DNA from: Anaerolinea sp.
GTDB taxonomy: Bacteria; Chloroflexota; Anaerolineae; Anaerolineales; Anaerolineaceae
Assembly (NCBI GenBank): GCA_029975055.1
Contig: JARKPU010000007.1
Span: 1 to 53,576 of the forward strand
Length of the DNA: 53,576 nt
Direction: 5' to 3'
A program made the position numbers and the translations under genes. The notes under the pieces are model-generated. The model was not told where the DNA came from and did not search any database. It saw nothing but the letters and a program-made list of their open reading frames with translations. Shown here one piece after another: positions 45,497 to 53,576 of this stretch. How positions within the stretch are numbered: the first letter of the stretch is position 1; each line of letters opens with the position of its first letter.

Positions 45497-47275
45497 ATGA
45501 ACACCCCTAAAACCAAACGGCAAACCCTCTGGCGCTTGTTCGGCTTCCTGGGTAAATACCGGGCGGCGTACTTTGCCAGCCTGCTCGGCCTGGCGATCGT
45601 CCTGACCAGCGAGCGCATGTTCGTGGCTTACGTGATCAAGCTGTTCACCGATTCGATTACCCATATCAACATCGATCTGCTGTGGTATTCGGTCAAGATC
45701 TGGGGCGTCTTCCTGCTTGGGTGGATCCCCCTGTCCGTGCTGCTGGGCTACCTGTGGGGGGCCACCACCATGCGCGCGGTGGCCGAGCTGCGCCAGAGCA
45801 TCTTCAGCCGCCTGCAGCGCCTGCCGCTGGGTTACCTGGAGCAGCGCCACAGCGGCGACCTCATCTCGGTGCTGACCAACGATGTGACGACCGCCGAGCA
45901 GGCCTTCCAGCAGGATATGCTCAACCTGGTGAATTACACTCTGCAGGCCGTCTCGGCGGTGGTCTTTATGATGGCGCTCGATTGGAAGCTGGCGCTGGTG
46001 GTCATTGCCAGCGGCATGTTACCGCTGATCATCAACTCGCTGTTCGCCGGGCCGCTGCGCAAGGCGGGCGAGGCCGTGCAGGAGCGCCTGGGCGGGATGA
46101 GCGAACGCCTGGCCGACCTGCTGGCCGGTTACCAGGTGGTGCGCACCTTCAACCTGAACGAGTGGATTCTGGCGCGCTTCAAGCGCTCGAACCGCGAGCT
46201 GCTGGATGCCGGTATGCGCCGCGTGGGGCTTGAATCGACCCTGGAGGCGGCCAACGCCTTCGCGGGCGCGGCGATCATGATCCCCTTTGCCGTCGGCGCT
46301 GCGATGGTGATCAACGGGCAGACGACCTTCGGCGTCTTGATGGCGCTGATCCAGTTGAACAACCCGATCCAGAACTTCGTCTTCTCGCTGGGCGGCTCGA
46401 TCACGCGCATCCAGGCTTCGCTGGCGGCAGCCGACCGCATCCTCGACGTGCTGGATGCGCCCGCCGAGCCGGAGCGTTACGGCGGCGAGGGATCCGCCCC
46501 GGCCCGGCTGCCCTCCGGCGGAGAACTGCTGGAATTCAAAGACGTGTGCTTTGGGTATGACGGCGGCAAAGACGTGCTGCAAGGGCTGTCCTTCACGGTA
46601 CGCGAGGGGCAGACGGCGGCCTTTGTGGGGCCGAGCGGCGGCGGCAAGAGCACCATCTTCAAGCTGCTGCTGGGCTGCTACCCGGTGAGGGAAGGCGCGG
46701 CCTTTGCCAGTGGGCGCCCGTTGAACGATTACCTGCTCAGCGAGCTGCGCGACCAGTTCGCTTACATCCCGCAAGATGCCTACCTGTATTCCGGCACGAT
46801 CATGGAAAACATCCGCTACGGCCGGCCCGGCGCCAGCGACGAGGAAGTGATTGCCGCGGCAAAGGCGGCCTACGCGCACGAGTTCATCAGCGAATTCCCC
46901 AACGGGTATGAGACGGTGGTGGGCGAGCGCGGGGCGCGCCTTTCGGGCGGCCAGCGCCAGCGCATCGCCATCGCCAGGGCGCTGCTGAAGGACGCGCCCG
47001 TGCTGCTGCTGGACGAAGCCACCTCGGCGCTCGATTCCGAATCCGAAGAGGTGGTGCAGCGCGCGCTCGGCGAGCTGATGCGCGGGCGGACGGTGCTGAT
47101 CATTGCGCACCGCCTCTCAACGGTGGAGAATGCCGATGTGATCTACGCCATCGAGGGCGGCAAGGTGGTGGAAGCCGGGACGCAGGCCGAGCTGCTCGAG
47201 CAGAAAGGGCTGTTCTACCGCCTGCACGAGCTGGCCTTCCGCGATGAAGCCGAGGAGGCCGAGGCCGCCGGGTAA
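45497..47275 (+). CDS. ABC exporter half-transporter B (membrane + ATPase domains)
   Basis: A 592-residue partner of the preceding half-transporter. Membrane domain about 15-330; ATPase motifs FVGPSGGGKSTIFKLLLG, YIPQDAYLYSGTIMENI, RLSGGQRQRIAIARAL, VLLLDEATSALDSESE and IIAHRLSTVE. Both partners keep the catalytic glutamate, so neither site shows the usual degeneration seen in many heterodimeric exporters. GAGGAG straddles the previous stop and serves the ATG at 45497. It is convergent with the acyltransferase-like gene (10-bp gap). Confidence 0.93.
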   Translation: MNTPKTKRQTLWRLFGFLGKYRAAYFASLLGLAIVLTSERMFVAYVIKLFTDSITHINIDLLWYSVKIWGVFLLGWIPLSVLLGYLWGATTMRAVAELRQSIFSRLQRLPLGYLEQRHSGDLISVLTNDVTTAEQAFQQDMLNLVNYTLQAVSAVVFMMALDWKLALVVIASGMLPLIINSLFAGPLRKAGEAVQERLGGMSERLADLLAGYQVVRTFNLNEWILARFKRSNRELLDAGMRRVGLESTLEAANAFAGAAIMIPFAVGAAMVINGQTTFGVLMALIQLNNPIQNFVFSLGGSITRIQASLAAADRILDVLDAPAEPERYGGEGSAPARLPSGGELLEFKDVCFGYDGGKDVLQGLSFTVREGQTAAFVGPSGGGKSTIFKLLLGCYPVREGAAFASGRPLNDYLLSELRDQFAYIPQDAYLYSGTIMENIRYGRPGASDEEVIAAAKAAYAHEFISEFPNGYETVVGERGARLSGGQRQRIAIARALLKDAPVLLLDEATSALDSESEEVVQRALGELMRGRTVLIIAHRLSTVENADVIYAIEGGKVVEAGTQAELLEQKGLFYRLHELAFRDEAEEAEAAG

Positions 47276-47285
47276 CGGGCCGCCG

Positions 47286-48470
47286 TTACCTCTCCGCGGC
47301 CCCCATGTAGGGCTGCGTGCCCCAGGCTTCGGGCGGGTGGAAGGCCACGCCGGGCAGATCGAACAGTTCGCCCCCGGCGGCGAGCCAGTCGAGCACGGCG
47401 CGGCGCAGCGAAGTATCGCGCGGGGCGAGGGCCGGGTTCTGCACCTGCTCGCCGAAGACGTAGCTCCACAAGAAGCCCGGCCCCCCGGCGAAGGGGAAAA
47501 GGTAAAATTCGCGCTGGAAGCGCACCAGGTTGCTCTCTGGCGGCAGGAGCTTTTGCAGCTGCGGGGTGAAGAACCAGGTGTGGCAGAAGGCCGCCTTGAA
47601 GGGCCGCCCGGGAGCGTGGCGGGCGAAGAAGGCGTGCGCCTGGAGCATCGACTCGCGGCAGTCTTCCACCGTGAACGGGTCGTCGGGCGGGATGTGGAGA
47701 TCGAGCACCGTATTGCCCCGGCGCAGGGCGGGCTGCCACTCGGCGGCAGGCAAAAAGACCTCCTCTTTGAGCACATACCCATAAGGTGAGACGGGGTTCC
47801 CGCGCCAGCCGGCGGCGCTCTCCTCGAAGACGGGCAGCCAGGCCTCGCCGGGCGCGGGCGGCGGGGGCTCCTGGCCCTCCGCCCCGGTTTGCCCGGCCCC
47901 GTAGGCAAAGCCGTCGGCGCGCAGGGGCAGGGTTGGGTCGGCCAGGAGCAGAATCCTGCCATCCGACTTGCGGCGCAGCGCGGTGACGCCTTCATCGAAC
48001 TCGATGAGCATGAATTGCAGCCTGCCCAGGCGGAAGAGTTCGGGGCTGAGGTGCCGCCAGATCCACTGGAACTGGCGGAAGCGCCAGACGCCTTCCACCC
48101 GGTGGGTGTGGCAGTACCAGCGGCGGATGTCGGTCATCGTGTCCCAAAAGATGTTTTGCGGGATGCCGCGGCGGGCATATTCCAGCAGGGTGTGCGGCAG
48201 CGCCGAAAGGTAGGCCAGCAGGTAAAAGAGCGAGACGCGCTCGCCAAAGGCGGCCTGCACGGCCGGGTCGAAGGGCAGATCGGACCATTCGCGGTGCCAT
48301 TCGCCTCGGTGGGCGGTCTTCTCGTGGAAGGCAGCGAAGATGGCGCGCAGGGCGGGGTCGGCGCGCACCTGGGCAGCGGTTTCGGCCAGGGCCTGGGCGC
48401 CATCGGCGGGGTAACCAAGCCGGGCCAGCCACGCGCGCAGGCGTTCGTCTTCGAGGAATTCAATGTCCAA
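47286..48470 (-). CDS. Acyltransferase-domain protein with GNAT-like C-terminus (tentative)
   Basis: A 394-residue soluble protein. The N-terminal 150 residues are helical (FLEDERLRAWLARLGYPADG, then FWDTMTDIRRWY near 110-121). The second half includes LDLHIPPDDPFTVEDCRESM, HTWFFTPQLQKLLPPESNLVRFQREF and DLPGVAFHPPE. This arrangement resembles the family with an N-acyltransferase N-terminal domain and a GNAT-like C-terminal domain found in Gram-positive and Chloroflexota genomes, function unknown. I am confident that it is a real gene, less so of the activity. It stands alone between convergent exporter genes and the sensor-domain gene. Confidence 0.6.
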   Translation of the reverse strand: MDIEFLEDERLRAWLARLGYPADGAQALAETAAQVRADPALRAIFAAFHEKTAHRGEWHREWSDLPFDPAVQAAFGERVSLFYLLAYLSALPHTLLEYARRGIPQNIFWDTMTDIRRWYCHTHRVEGVWRFRQFQWIWRHLSPELFRLGRLQFMLIEFDEGVTALRRKSDGRILLLADPTLPLRADGFAYGAGQTGAEGQEPPPPAPGEAWLPVFEESAAGWRGNPVSPYGYVLKEEVFLPAAEWQPALRRGNTVLDLHIPPDDPFTVEDCRESMLQAHAFFARHAPGRPFKAAFCHTWFFTPQLQKLLPPESNLVRFQREFYLFPFAGGPGFLWSYVFGEQVQNPALAPRDTSLRRAVLDWLAAGGELFDLPGVAFHPPEAWGTQPYMGAAER

Positions 48471-48574
48471 GGCGGACCTCTGTTGGGGTTTTCAGGCGCG
48501 GGGCGCGGCGGCTTTCCTTCGGGCCTGGGCAGGATATGGGCTTTCCGCGCCCTTGGAATAATTGTAGCAGGGAT

Positions 48575-48605
48575 TAAAAAAACCCTCTCCGGGTGGGAGA
48601 GGGTT
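48575..48605 (-). terminator. Intrinsic terminator of the sensor-domain gene
   Basis: On the minus strand AACCCTCTCC/GGAGAGGGTT (48581-48590 with 48596-48605) is followed by a run of T (complement of the A-run ending at 48580), 17 bp after the stop at 48623. Confidence 0.85.
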
Positions 48606-48622
48606 GGTCGGAGAGGGTTTGC

Positions 48623-49387
48623 TTAACCGGCCTGCGGAGCGGGCGGCTCGACGGGCGCGGCAGGCTCTTCAGGCAGCGCGGCGGCGACAGGTTCCACAGG
48701 GGCCGCGGGCTGTACCTCAGCGATGGCAGGCGCTGCGGCGGGCGAGAAGTTGCCCAGCATCACTCTGGCGAATTTGCCGGAGAGCCAGGCCAGGCCGTTG
48801 AAGACGTGCAGCGAGATGAGCAGCAGGATGACCCCGAACACGGTGCCCAGCAGGGCTTCGCCGAGGGTATCGACCGTGAGGAGCGGGTAGAGGTTCGTGT
48901 CGCCCCACAGGGTGATCTCAGGGCTGAAGTACGGGTAGTAGAAGGGCATGGTCAGGAAGGTTGCCGAGACGGCAAGCAGGGTGACGAGCACCACAAAGGA
49001 GAGGATGCCGAGCGGGAACTTGGCCAGCAGGTAAACGAGGCCCTTCCAGGTGACCGGGTTGGCGAGCGTGGCGGTGAACTTCTGCCACAGGTTCTTGCCG
49101 GAAAGGTCCTGGCGCGACATGGGCGGGATATCCTCGCGCAGCATGCCGATGGCCATGCCGCGCTCGAAGGCCAAAAAGCCGTACCAGGCGGCGAACACGG
49201 TCGCCAGGATGAGCAGGCCCACCCAAACGATGACCAGGGCGACGCCCAGCGAAAGCCCGGTGATGAGGAACACGAAGTAGAAGATGCCGAGGGGGAAGGC
49301 GAGCAGGAGGTAGAGCGCGTTCAGGTAGGTTTGCCCGCGCAGGACCACACCGAAGAAGTAGCCGAGAGCTTTGGTAATGGATTGCAT
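48623..49387 (-). CDS. Putative sensor domain membrane protein, stand-alone
   Basis: A 254-residue membrane protein with two similar blocks, each with paired hydrophobic helices: YLLLAFPLGIFYFVFLITG (about 23-41), with FLAFERGMAIGMLREDIPP after it, and YLLAKFPLGILSFVVLVT (about 118-135). This duplicated pattern matches the Putative_sensor domain that in actinobacteria precedes histidine kinases. Here there is no kinase; the C-terminus is a Pro/Ala/Glu-rich tail (about 210-254). The ATG at 49387 follows AAAGG; the frame is open upstream without similarity. Its role is unknown. Confidence 0.75.
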   Translation of the reverse strand: MQSITKALGYFFGVVLRGQTYLNALYLLLAFPLGIFYFVFLITGLSLGVALVIVWVGLLILATVFAAWYGFLAFERGMAIGMLREDIPPMSRQDLSGKNLWQKFTATLANPVTWKGLVYLLAKFPLGILSFVVLVTLLAVSATFLTMPFYYPYFSPEITLWGDTNLYPLLTVDTLGEALLGTVFGVILLLISLHVFNGLAWLSGKFARVMLGNFSPAAAPAIAEVQPAAPVEPVAAALPEEPAAPVEPPAPQAG

Positions 49388-49579
49388 GATAGACCTTTCT
49401 TCCTTGCGTTCTCGCGGCGCGCCGTGTGCCGCGAGGTGGTATCTACAACCATATACGCAGGCGCAGAAGAATGGTTGCACGAGGCAGGTTTCACCCTGGC
49501 GGGGGCTTCGGAAAGGCCGGGGAAGATATAATGGTTGACAGAATCACAGAAGCACAGATCAGAAACAGTGCATCAAGTT

Positions 49580-49617
49580 TTCTATAAATTGTGGGGCAAG
49601 CCCCACAATTTATAGAA
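49580..49617. repeat. TAAATTGTGGGG palindrome, copy 3
   Basis: TTCTATAAATTGTGGGGC pairs perfectly with its complement around AA (18-bp stem). Outer bases CTA/TAG differ from copies 1 and 2 and remain complementary. It lies 39 bp before the start codon of the 2-hydroxyacid dehydrogenase gene, so it would form in its leader if transcription starts upstream (a TATAAT lies at 49527-49532). Confidence 0.85.
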
Positions 49618-49656
49618 TTAGATCCACACGATCCGATCAGAAAGGCTGGGGCAGGC

Positions 49657-50664
49657 ATGAAGATTCTGTTCACGACCGAAGAAGGCAGCATCCGGCAGAT
49701 GTACTTCCCCCCGGCGGCGCTCGAGCGCCTGCAAAAGCTGGGCGAAGTGGTCTTCAACCCCAAGGCTGAGCCGCTCGATGAGGCCGAGCTGGCGCAGCTC
49801 GTGGAGGGCGCGGATGTCTGCCTGACGCATTGGGGCTGCCCGCCGTTCGGCGAGGCGGTGCTGGAGCGCGCCGACCGCCTCAAGCTGATCGCTCATGCCG
49901 CCGGAAGCGTGGGCGACCTGGTGACGGCGCATGTCTATGAGCGCGGGATCAAGGTGTGCAGCGCCAACACGATCATGGCCCGCGAGGTGGCCGAGGGCGT
50001 GCTGGCCTACATCCTGGCGGGGCTGCGGCGCATCCCTCAACACGACCGGGCCATGCGGTCGGGCGCGCTGTGGGAACGCCAGGTGGCAGAAAGCCGCTCG
50101 CTGGCCGGGGCGAAGGTCGGGCTGGTGGGGCTGGGCACGGTGGGGCGCTTTTTGCTGGGTTTGCTCGAGCCTTTCGGCGTGCAGGTGAAGGTCTATGACC
50201 CCTACATCGGCGCGGAAGCGCTGGGCGGGCGCGCGTGGGCCGAGCTTTGCCCATCCCTGGAGGAGGTGATGGCCTGGGGGGATGTGGTTTCGATCCACGC
50301 ATCGCTCACGCCCGCCACGCGCGGGCTGGTGGGGGCGCGGCAGCTGCGCGCCATGCGCGAGGGGGCACTGCTGGTCAACACGGCGCGCGGCGCGGTGGTC
50401 GACGAGGCCGCGCTGGTGGAGGAGCTGCAGCGCGGGCGCATCCAGGCCGTGCTGGACGTCTATACCGAAGAGCCGCTTGCGCCGGAAAGCCCGCTGCGCC
50501 GGCTGGAGAACGTGACCGCCCTGCCGCACATGGCCGGGGCCACGGCGCGCGAGCAGATGACCTTTGGAATGATCGAGGAGATCGAGCGCTTCTCGCGCGG
50601 CGAACCGCTGCGGTATGAGGTGCCATACCGGGCCTTCACCCTGATGACGAGGGAGAGAAGGTGA
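49657..50664 (+). CDS. D-isomer-specific 2-hydroxyacid dehydrogenase
   Basis: A 335-residue NAD-dependent dehydrogenase of the phosphoglycerate/hydroxypyruvate group. The catalytic domain brackets a Rossmann domain whose motif is VGLVGLGTVGRFLLGLLEPF (about 150-169). The substrate arginine is in LLVNTARGAVVDE, the glutamate in DVYTEEPL and the histidine in ALPHMAGATA. No ACT domain is present, so it is a short form, and the substrate is not determined. The ATG at 49657 gives MKILFTTEE; a GTG- or ATG-led extension upstream would run through a palindromic repeat. Convergent with the P-type ATPase gene. Confidence 0.9.
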   Translation: MKILFTTEEGSIRQMYFPPAALERLQKLGEVVFNPKAEPLDEAELAQLVEGADVCLTHWGCPPFGEAVLERADRLKLIAHAAGSVGDLVTAHVYERGIKVCSANTIMAREVAEGVLAYILAGLRRIPQHDRAMRSGALWERQVAESRSLAGAKVGLVGLGTVGRFLLGLLEPFGVQVKVYDPYIGAEALGGRAWAELCPSLEEVMAWGDVVSIHASLTPATRGLVGARQLRAMREGALLVNTARGAVVDEAALVEELQRGRIQAVLDVYTEEPLAPESPLRRLENVTALPHMAGATAREQMTFGMIEEIERFSRGEPLRYEVPYRAFTLMTRERR

Positions 50665-50697
50665 AGTAACTACAAAGGGGCGATGGACGAGTAGTTT

Positions 50698-52884
50698 CTA
50701 CTCCGGTTTCATCCGCAGCGGACGCAGGCCGTTGAGCGTGACAAAGAGCGAGACGCCCATATCCGCGGCGACGGCCATCCACAGCGTGGCCCACCCGCCC
50801 AGCGCCAGCAGGATGAACGCCAGCTTGACCGCCAGGCTGATGGCGACGTTCTGGCGCACCAGGTGAAGCGTCTTGCGCGCCAGGCGCACGGCAAAGGGCA
50901 GGCGCGTCAGGTCGCCGCTCATCAAGACGACATCGGCCGTCTCGATGGCCGTGGCGCTGCCCGCCCCGCCCACGGCCACGCCCAGCCCGGCCGAAGCCAG
51001 GGCGGGGGCGTCGTTGATGCCGTCGCCGACCATCGCCAGCCGCCCGCCCTGTGCGCTGAGCTGCTGCACCGCGCCGACTTTCTCTTCGGGCAGCAGGCCG
51101 GCGCGCACGTCGTCGATCCCCAGGCTTTCGCCCACTTCGCGGGCTGCCGAGGGGTTATCGCCGGTGAGCATGGCGGTGCGCAGCCCCAGAGCGTGCAGGC
51201 GTGAGATCACCGCGCGGCTTTCGGGGCGCACCTGGTCGGCCACCGCGATGAACCCGCGTACGCGGTCGCCGTCGCACAGCAGCATGGCCGTGTGGCCGCG
51301 GCCTTCGGCCTGCTCCACCAGCTCGCACAGGTTGGCCGGGTGAGGGTGCAGGTCGTCGAAGAGATGGTGGTTGCCGATCGTCGCCAGGCGGCCGTCCACG
51401 CGGCCTTGCAGCCCGCGCCCGTTGAGCTGCGTGATCTCCTCCGCCGGGGCGTAGCGCTCGGCGATGCCGGCCGTGCGCGCCTCCTGGACGATGGCCTGAG
51501 CCAGCGGGTGAGCGCTGCGGCGTTCGAGGGCTGCGGCCAGGGCCAGCACGTCGGCGCATTCGGCGCAGCCGGCCTCGCATGTGCAATCCACCGAGCGGTA
51601 GCCGGTGACAGCCGGCTCGCCGCGGGTGAGCGTGCCGGTTTTATCGAAGGCCATCTGCCTGACGGCGGCGAGCGACTCGAGGTGCGCCCCGCCCTTGACG
51701 AGCACGCCCTGCCGGGCGGCGGCGGTGAGGCCGGAGATGATCGTCACCGGCGCGCTGATCACCAGCGCGCAGGGGCAGGCGATCACCAGCAGAGCCAGGG
51801 CGCGGTAGAGCCAGCCCGCCTGCCCGGCCGTGTTGAGGAACGGCTGGCCAAAGAAGAGCGGCGGCACGGCCGCCACCAGCACGGCGATGATCACCACCGC
51901 CGGGGTGTAGACCTGGGCGAAGCGGTCGATGAAGCGCTGGCTGGGCGCGCGCCGGTTCTGCGCCTCAATGACCATGCGCGAGATGCGCGCCAGGGTGGTA
52001 TCGGCGACCAGGCGGGTGACCCGCACCACCAGCGCGCCGCTGCCGTTGACGGTGCCGGCATAGACAGGGTCGCCGGGAGATTTGAAGACGGGGCGGCTCT
52101 CGCCGGTGATAGGGGCCTGGTCCACCTCGCTCGAGCCGCTCAGCACCTCGCCGTCGATGGGCAGGCGCTCGCCGGGCTTGACGAGGATGCGTTCGCCGGG
52201 GTGCAGGCTTTCGACCGGCACGAGCGCCTCGCCTTCTTCGCCGAGGCGCAGGGCCTGGGTGGGGGCCAGCCGGCTCAGCTCGGAAAGGGTGCGGCGGGCG
52301 CGGTCGGTGGTGTAGCCCTCGAGGGCTTCAGCCAGGTCGAAGAGGAAGATGAGCGTGGCGGCCTCGGACGTGTCGCCGATGATCAATGCGCCAACGGCGG
52401 CGATGGTCATGAGCAGGTTGATGCTGACGCTGCGGTTGATGAAGAGGTTGGCCAGGCCGGAACGCGCCACCGGGTATCCGGCGACGGCGAGCGCAGCCGC
52501 TTGCAGCACCCGCGCGGCTGTGGCGGGCAGGCCGAGCGGGGCAATCAGCAGCGAGAGCAAGATGAGCGCGCCGCCCGCCAGGGCCAGTCGAGTCTCCGGC
52601 TGGGCGAGCAGGTAGCGCAGAAAGCCGAAAACGGCGCGCTCGCGGGCGGGGGCGGCGAGGGCCTGAGAGGCGGGATGCGGGCTTTCGAGGCGGTAACCGA
52701 GCGCCTCGACGCGCGCCTGCAGGGCGGCTTCATCGGGCGATCCATCCAGCTCGAGCAAGCCGGTGGCAAAATTGACGCTGGCGCGGTTCACCCCGGCGAG
52801 CTGTGTCACGCCCTGTTCGATATGCCGGGCGCAGTCGGCGCAATCCATGCCGAGGACGGTATAGGTTTTCGTTGAAGAGGCCAT
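50698..52884 (-). CDS. cadA: Heavy-metal P1B-type ATPase (Zn/Cd/Pb exporter)
   Basis: A 728-residue metal pump. The N-terminal metal-binding domain has GMDCADCARHI (residues 12-22). About eight membrane helices include the CPC transport site (about 369-371, VIACPCALV). Phosphorylation Asp is in AFDKTGTLT (about 413), followed by the HP motif SAHPLAQAI and the hinge GDGINDAPAL. The TM8 segment ADMGVSLFVTLNGLRPL carries the Asp typical of the zinc/cadmium/lead subgroup (P1B-2). An extra cysteine cluster (CTCEAGCAEC) follows the phosphorylation site in the nucleotide-binding region. It lies 7 bp downstream of its ArsR repressor gene. Confidence 0.95.
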   Translation of the reverse strand: MASSTKTYTVLGMDCADCARHIEQGVTQLAGVNRASVNFATGLLELDGSPDEAALQARVEALGYRLESPHPASQALAAPARERAVFGFLRYLLAQPETRLALAGGALILLSLLIAPLGLPATAARVLQAAALAVAGYPVARSGLANLFINRSVSINLLMTIAAVGALIIGDTSEAATLIFLFDLAEALEGYTTDRARRTLSELSRLAPTQALRLGEEGEALVPVESLHPGERILVKPGERLPIDGEVLSGSSEVDQAPITGESRPVFKSPGDPVYAGTVNGSGALVVRVTRLVADTTLARISRMVIEAQNRRAPSQRFIDRFAQVYTPAVVIIAVLVAAVPPLFFGQPFLNTAGQAGWLYRALALLVIACPCALVISAPVTIISGLTAAARQGVLVKGGAHLESLAAVRQMAFDKTGTLTRGEPAVTGYRSVDCTCEAGCAECADVLALAAALERRSAHPLAQAIVQEARTAGIAERYAPAEEITQLNGRGLQGRVDGRLATIGNHHLFDDLHPHPANLCELVEQAEGRGHTAMLLCDGDRVRGFIAVADQVRPESRAVISRLHALGLRTAMLTGDNPSAAREVGESLGIDDVRAGLLPEEKVGAVQQLSAQGGRLAMVGDGINDAPALASAGLGVAVGGAGSATAIETADVVLMSGDLTRLPFAVRLARKTLHLVRQNVAISLAVKLAFILLALGGWATLWMAVAADMGVSLFVTLNGLRPLRMKPE

Positions 52885-52891
52885 GGATCTA

Positions 52892-53254
52892 TTAACCCTG
52901 TGAGTTGTGGCGGATGTGTTCGAGGCCGCGCTGGAAAAGGTCGCGGATGTGTTGATCGTCGAGGGCGTAGAAGACGATGCGGCCTTCTTTGCGGGTGCGG
53001 ACGAGGTTGAGGTTGCGCAGGATGCGCAGCTGGTGCGAGGTGGCGCTCTGGGTCAGGTTGAGCAGGGCGGCCAGGTCGCAGACGCACAGTTCCTGGTCGA
53101 TGAGGGCCGAGATGAGGCGCACGCGGGTGGGGTCGGCGAGGGCGTCGAAGGCGGCGGCCAGGCGGGCGGCGGCGGGCGGGTCCACCAGGGTTTGCTGGGC
53201 GGCCTGGACACGGTCTTCGTGGATGAAGGTGACTTCACACAGGGCGGCGTCCAT
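52892..53254 (-). CDS. cadC: ArsR/SmtB family metal-sensing repressor (CadC-like)
   Basis: A 120-residue winged-helix repressor that releases DNA on binding Zn, Cd or Pb. Ligands of the alpha3N site are present: Cys57-Val-Cys59 (QELCVCDLAALL) plus Cys6 (DAALCEV), matching Cys58/Cys60/Cys7 of CadC. The C-terminal helix DDQHIRDLFQRGLEHIRHN has the Asp/His spacing of the alpha5 zinc site, so both sites may exist. Recognition helix TQSATSHQLRILRNLNLV. AGGAG precedes the ATG. It heads the operon with the ATPase gene, under the 12-2-12 operator at 53265-53290. Confidence 0.95.
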   Translation of the reverse strand: MDAALCEVTFIHEDRVQAAQQTLVDPPAAARLAAAFDALADPTRVRLISALIDQELCVCDLAALLNLTQSATSHQLRILRNLNLVRTRKEGRIVFYALDDQHIRDLFQRGLEHIRHNSQG

Positions 53255-53264
53255 GGTTCTCCTG

Positions 53265-53290
53265 AATATATGAGCAATTATTCATATATT
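53265..53290. promoter_or_regulatory. ArsR-family 12-2-12 operator
   Basis: AATATATGAGCA (53265-53276), 2 bp, then TATTCATATATT (53279-53290). The arms are complementary at 10 of 12 positions and fit the known ATATATGAACA-type 12-2-12 site of SmtB, CzrA and CadC. It lies 10 bp upstream of the repressor start, so binding would block the promoter. Confidence 0.85.
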
Positions 53291-53388
53291 GTAGTATACC
53301 GGTGAATCGCGGCCTGTCAAGCCCTGGGGGCAAGGTTTTGAGGGGGGAAGATGGTGCGGTCAGGCCCCACCCATGCCCCGAGAGGGGG

Positions 53389-53562
53389 TGCGTAGGGTGC
53401 GGTCGCTCTGGACCGCACCATTTTGAGCCGGTAAAGAAGGGTGCAGTGCGTAGGGTGCGGTCGCTCTGGACCGCACCATCTTGGGCCGGTAAAGAAGGGT
53501 GCAGTGCGTAGGGTGCGGTCGCTCTGGACCGCACCATCTTGAGCCGATAAAGAAAGGTGCAG
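53389..53562 (+). repeat. Three tandem 58-bp units of the GTAGGGTGCGGTC family
   Basis: Units begin at 53389, 53447 and 53505, each with TGCGTAGGGTGCGGTC, loop GCTCTG and GACCGCACC, then an about 25-bp tail ending AAGGGTGCAG or AAAGGTGCAG. Units differ at only a few bases. After the last unit the sequence GGTGCAGTCATAAAATCGAC (53556-53575) resembles 18251-18270 at 17 of 20 positions. Gene-free from 53291 to the window end. Confidence 0.85.
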
Positions 53563-53576
53563 TCATAAAATCGACT

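Noticed and set aside
53389..53562. CRISPR array
   Set aside because: The 58-bp units are contiguous tandem repeats with no unique spacers between identical repeats, and no cas gene is present.

Overview
The window is a high-G+C (roughly two-thirds G+C by eye) bacterial chromosome segment, densely packed with genes on both strands. The gene families, the Ser/Thr/Ala/Pro-rich lipoprotein linker, SpoVS without other sporulation genes, the WYL and YtrA-type regulators, and the many short intergenic palindromes best fit a Chloroflexota genome, probably class Anaerolineae. That placement is an inference from content; no rRNA or other taxonomic marker is present. There is no prophage, insertion sequence with a transposase, or CRISPR array.

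Layout. 1-2520: gatB (cut by the window edge) and ychF on the minus strand, then a tRNA-Leu(CAA) gene. 2986-6456: dnaN followed 10 bp later by a PEP-synthase-like ATP-grasp protein. 6529-12653: a GyrI-like ligand binder and a WYL regulator, then a minus-strand block (YtrA-type GntR, SPFH protein, SdpI, ABC ATPase and permease) whose central intergenic gap carries two parS sites. 12786-18211: an MFS carrier plus GH42 beta-galactosidase, a DsrE-like protein, a VapBC toxin-antitoxin pair and a nitroreductase. 18212-18700: a gene-free region with five perfect DnaA boxes, a candidate replication origin. 18701-24061: orphan nucleotidyltransferase, deoxynucleoside kinase, oligoendopeptidase F, inositol-monophosphatase-family enzyme and a response regulator, all minus. 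24062-26647: SRP RNA abutting a methyltransferase-zinc ribbon fusion, then a Tat/lipobox dienelactone-hydrolase-family protein. 26701-34638: a sugar oxidoreductase, a cytidylyltransferase-GHMP kinase fusion, and a two-component system divergent from a MacAB-like efflux operon. 34701-42565: polytopic membrane protein, RarD-like permease, DUF72, FGGY kinase divergent from a GpsA-like dehydrogenase, SpoVS, a second deoxynucleoside kinase, a membrane-anchored DsbA-like protein and a ferredoxin. 42566-53576: tRNA-Asn, a minimal nucleotidyltransferase, two ABC exporter half-transporters, an acyltransferase-like protein, a sensor-domain membrane protein, a 2-hydroxyacid dehydrogenase, and a CadC-like repressor with a zinc/cadmium P-type ATPase.

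The strongest observations are these. (1) The DnaA-box cluster, two parS sites and dnaN within about 16 kb suggest an origin-proximal region, although dnaA and parAB are not in the window. (2) At least seven genes have a sigma-70-like -10 box ending 6-8 nt before the ATG and no Shine-Dalgarno sequence, which points to leaderless mRNAs. (3) Several families of short dispersed palindromes have stems that covary between copies, and two hairpins are flanked by 9- and 12-bp direct repeats, as small non-autonomous insertions would be. (4) A cytidylyltransferase fused to a GHMP kinase resembles a sugar-activating enzyme such as HldE built from a different kinase family.
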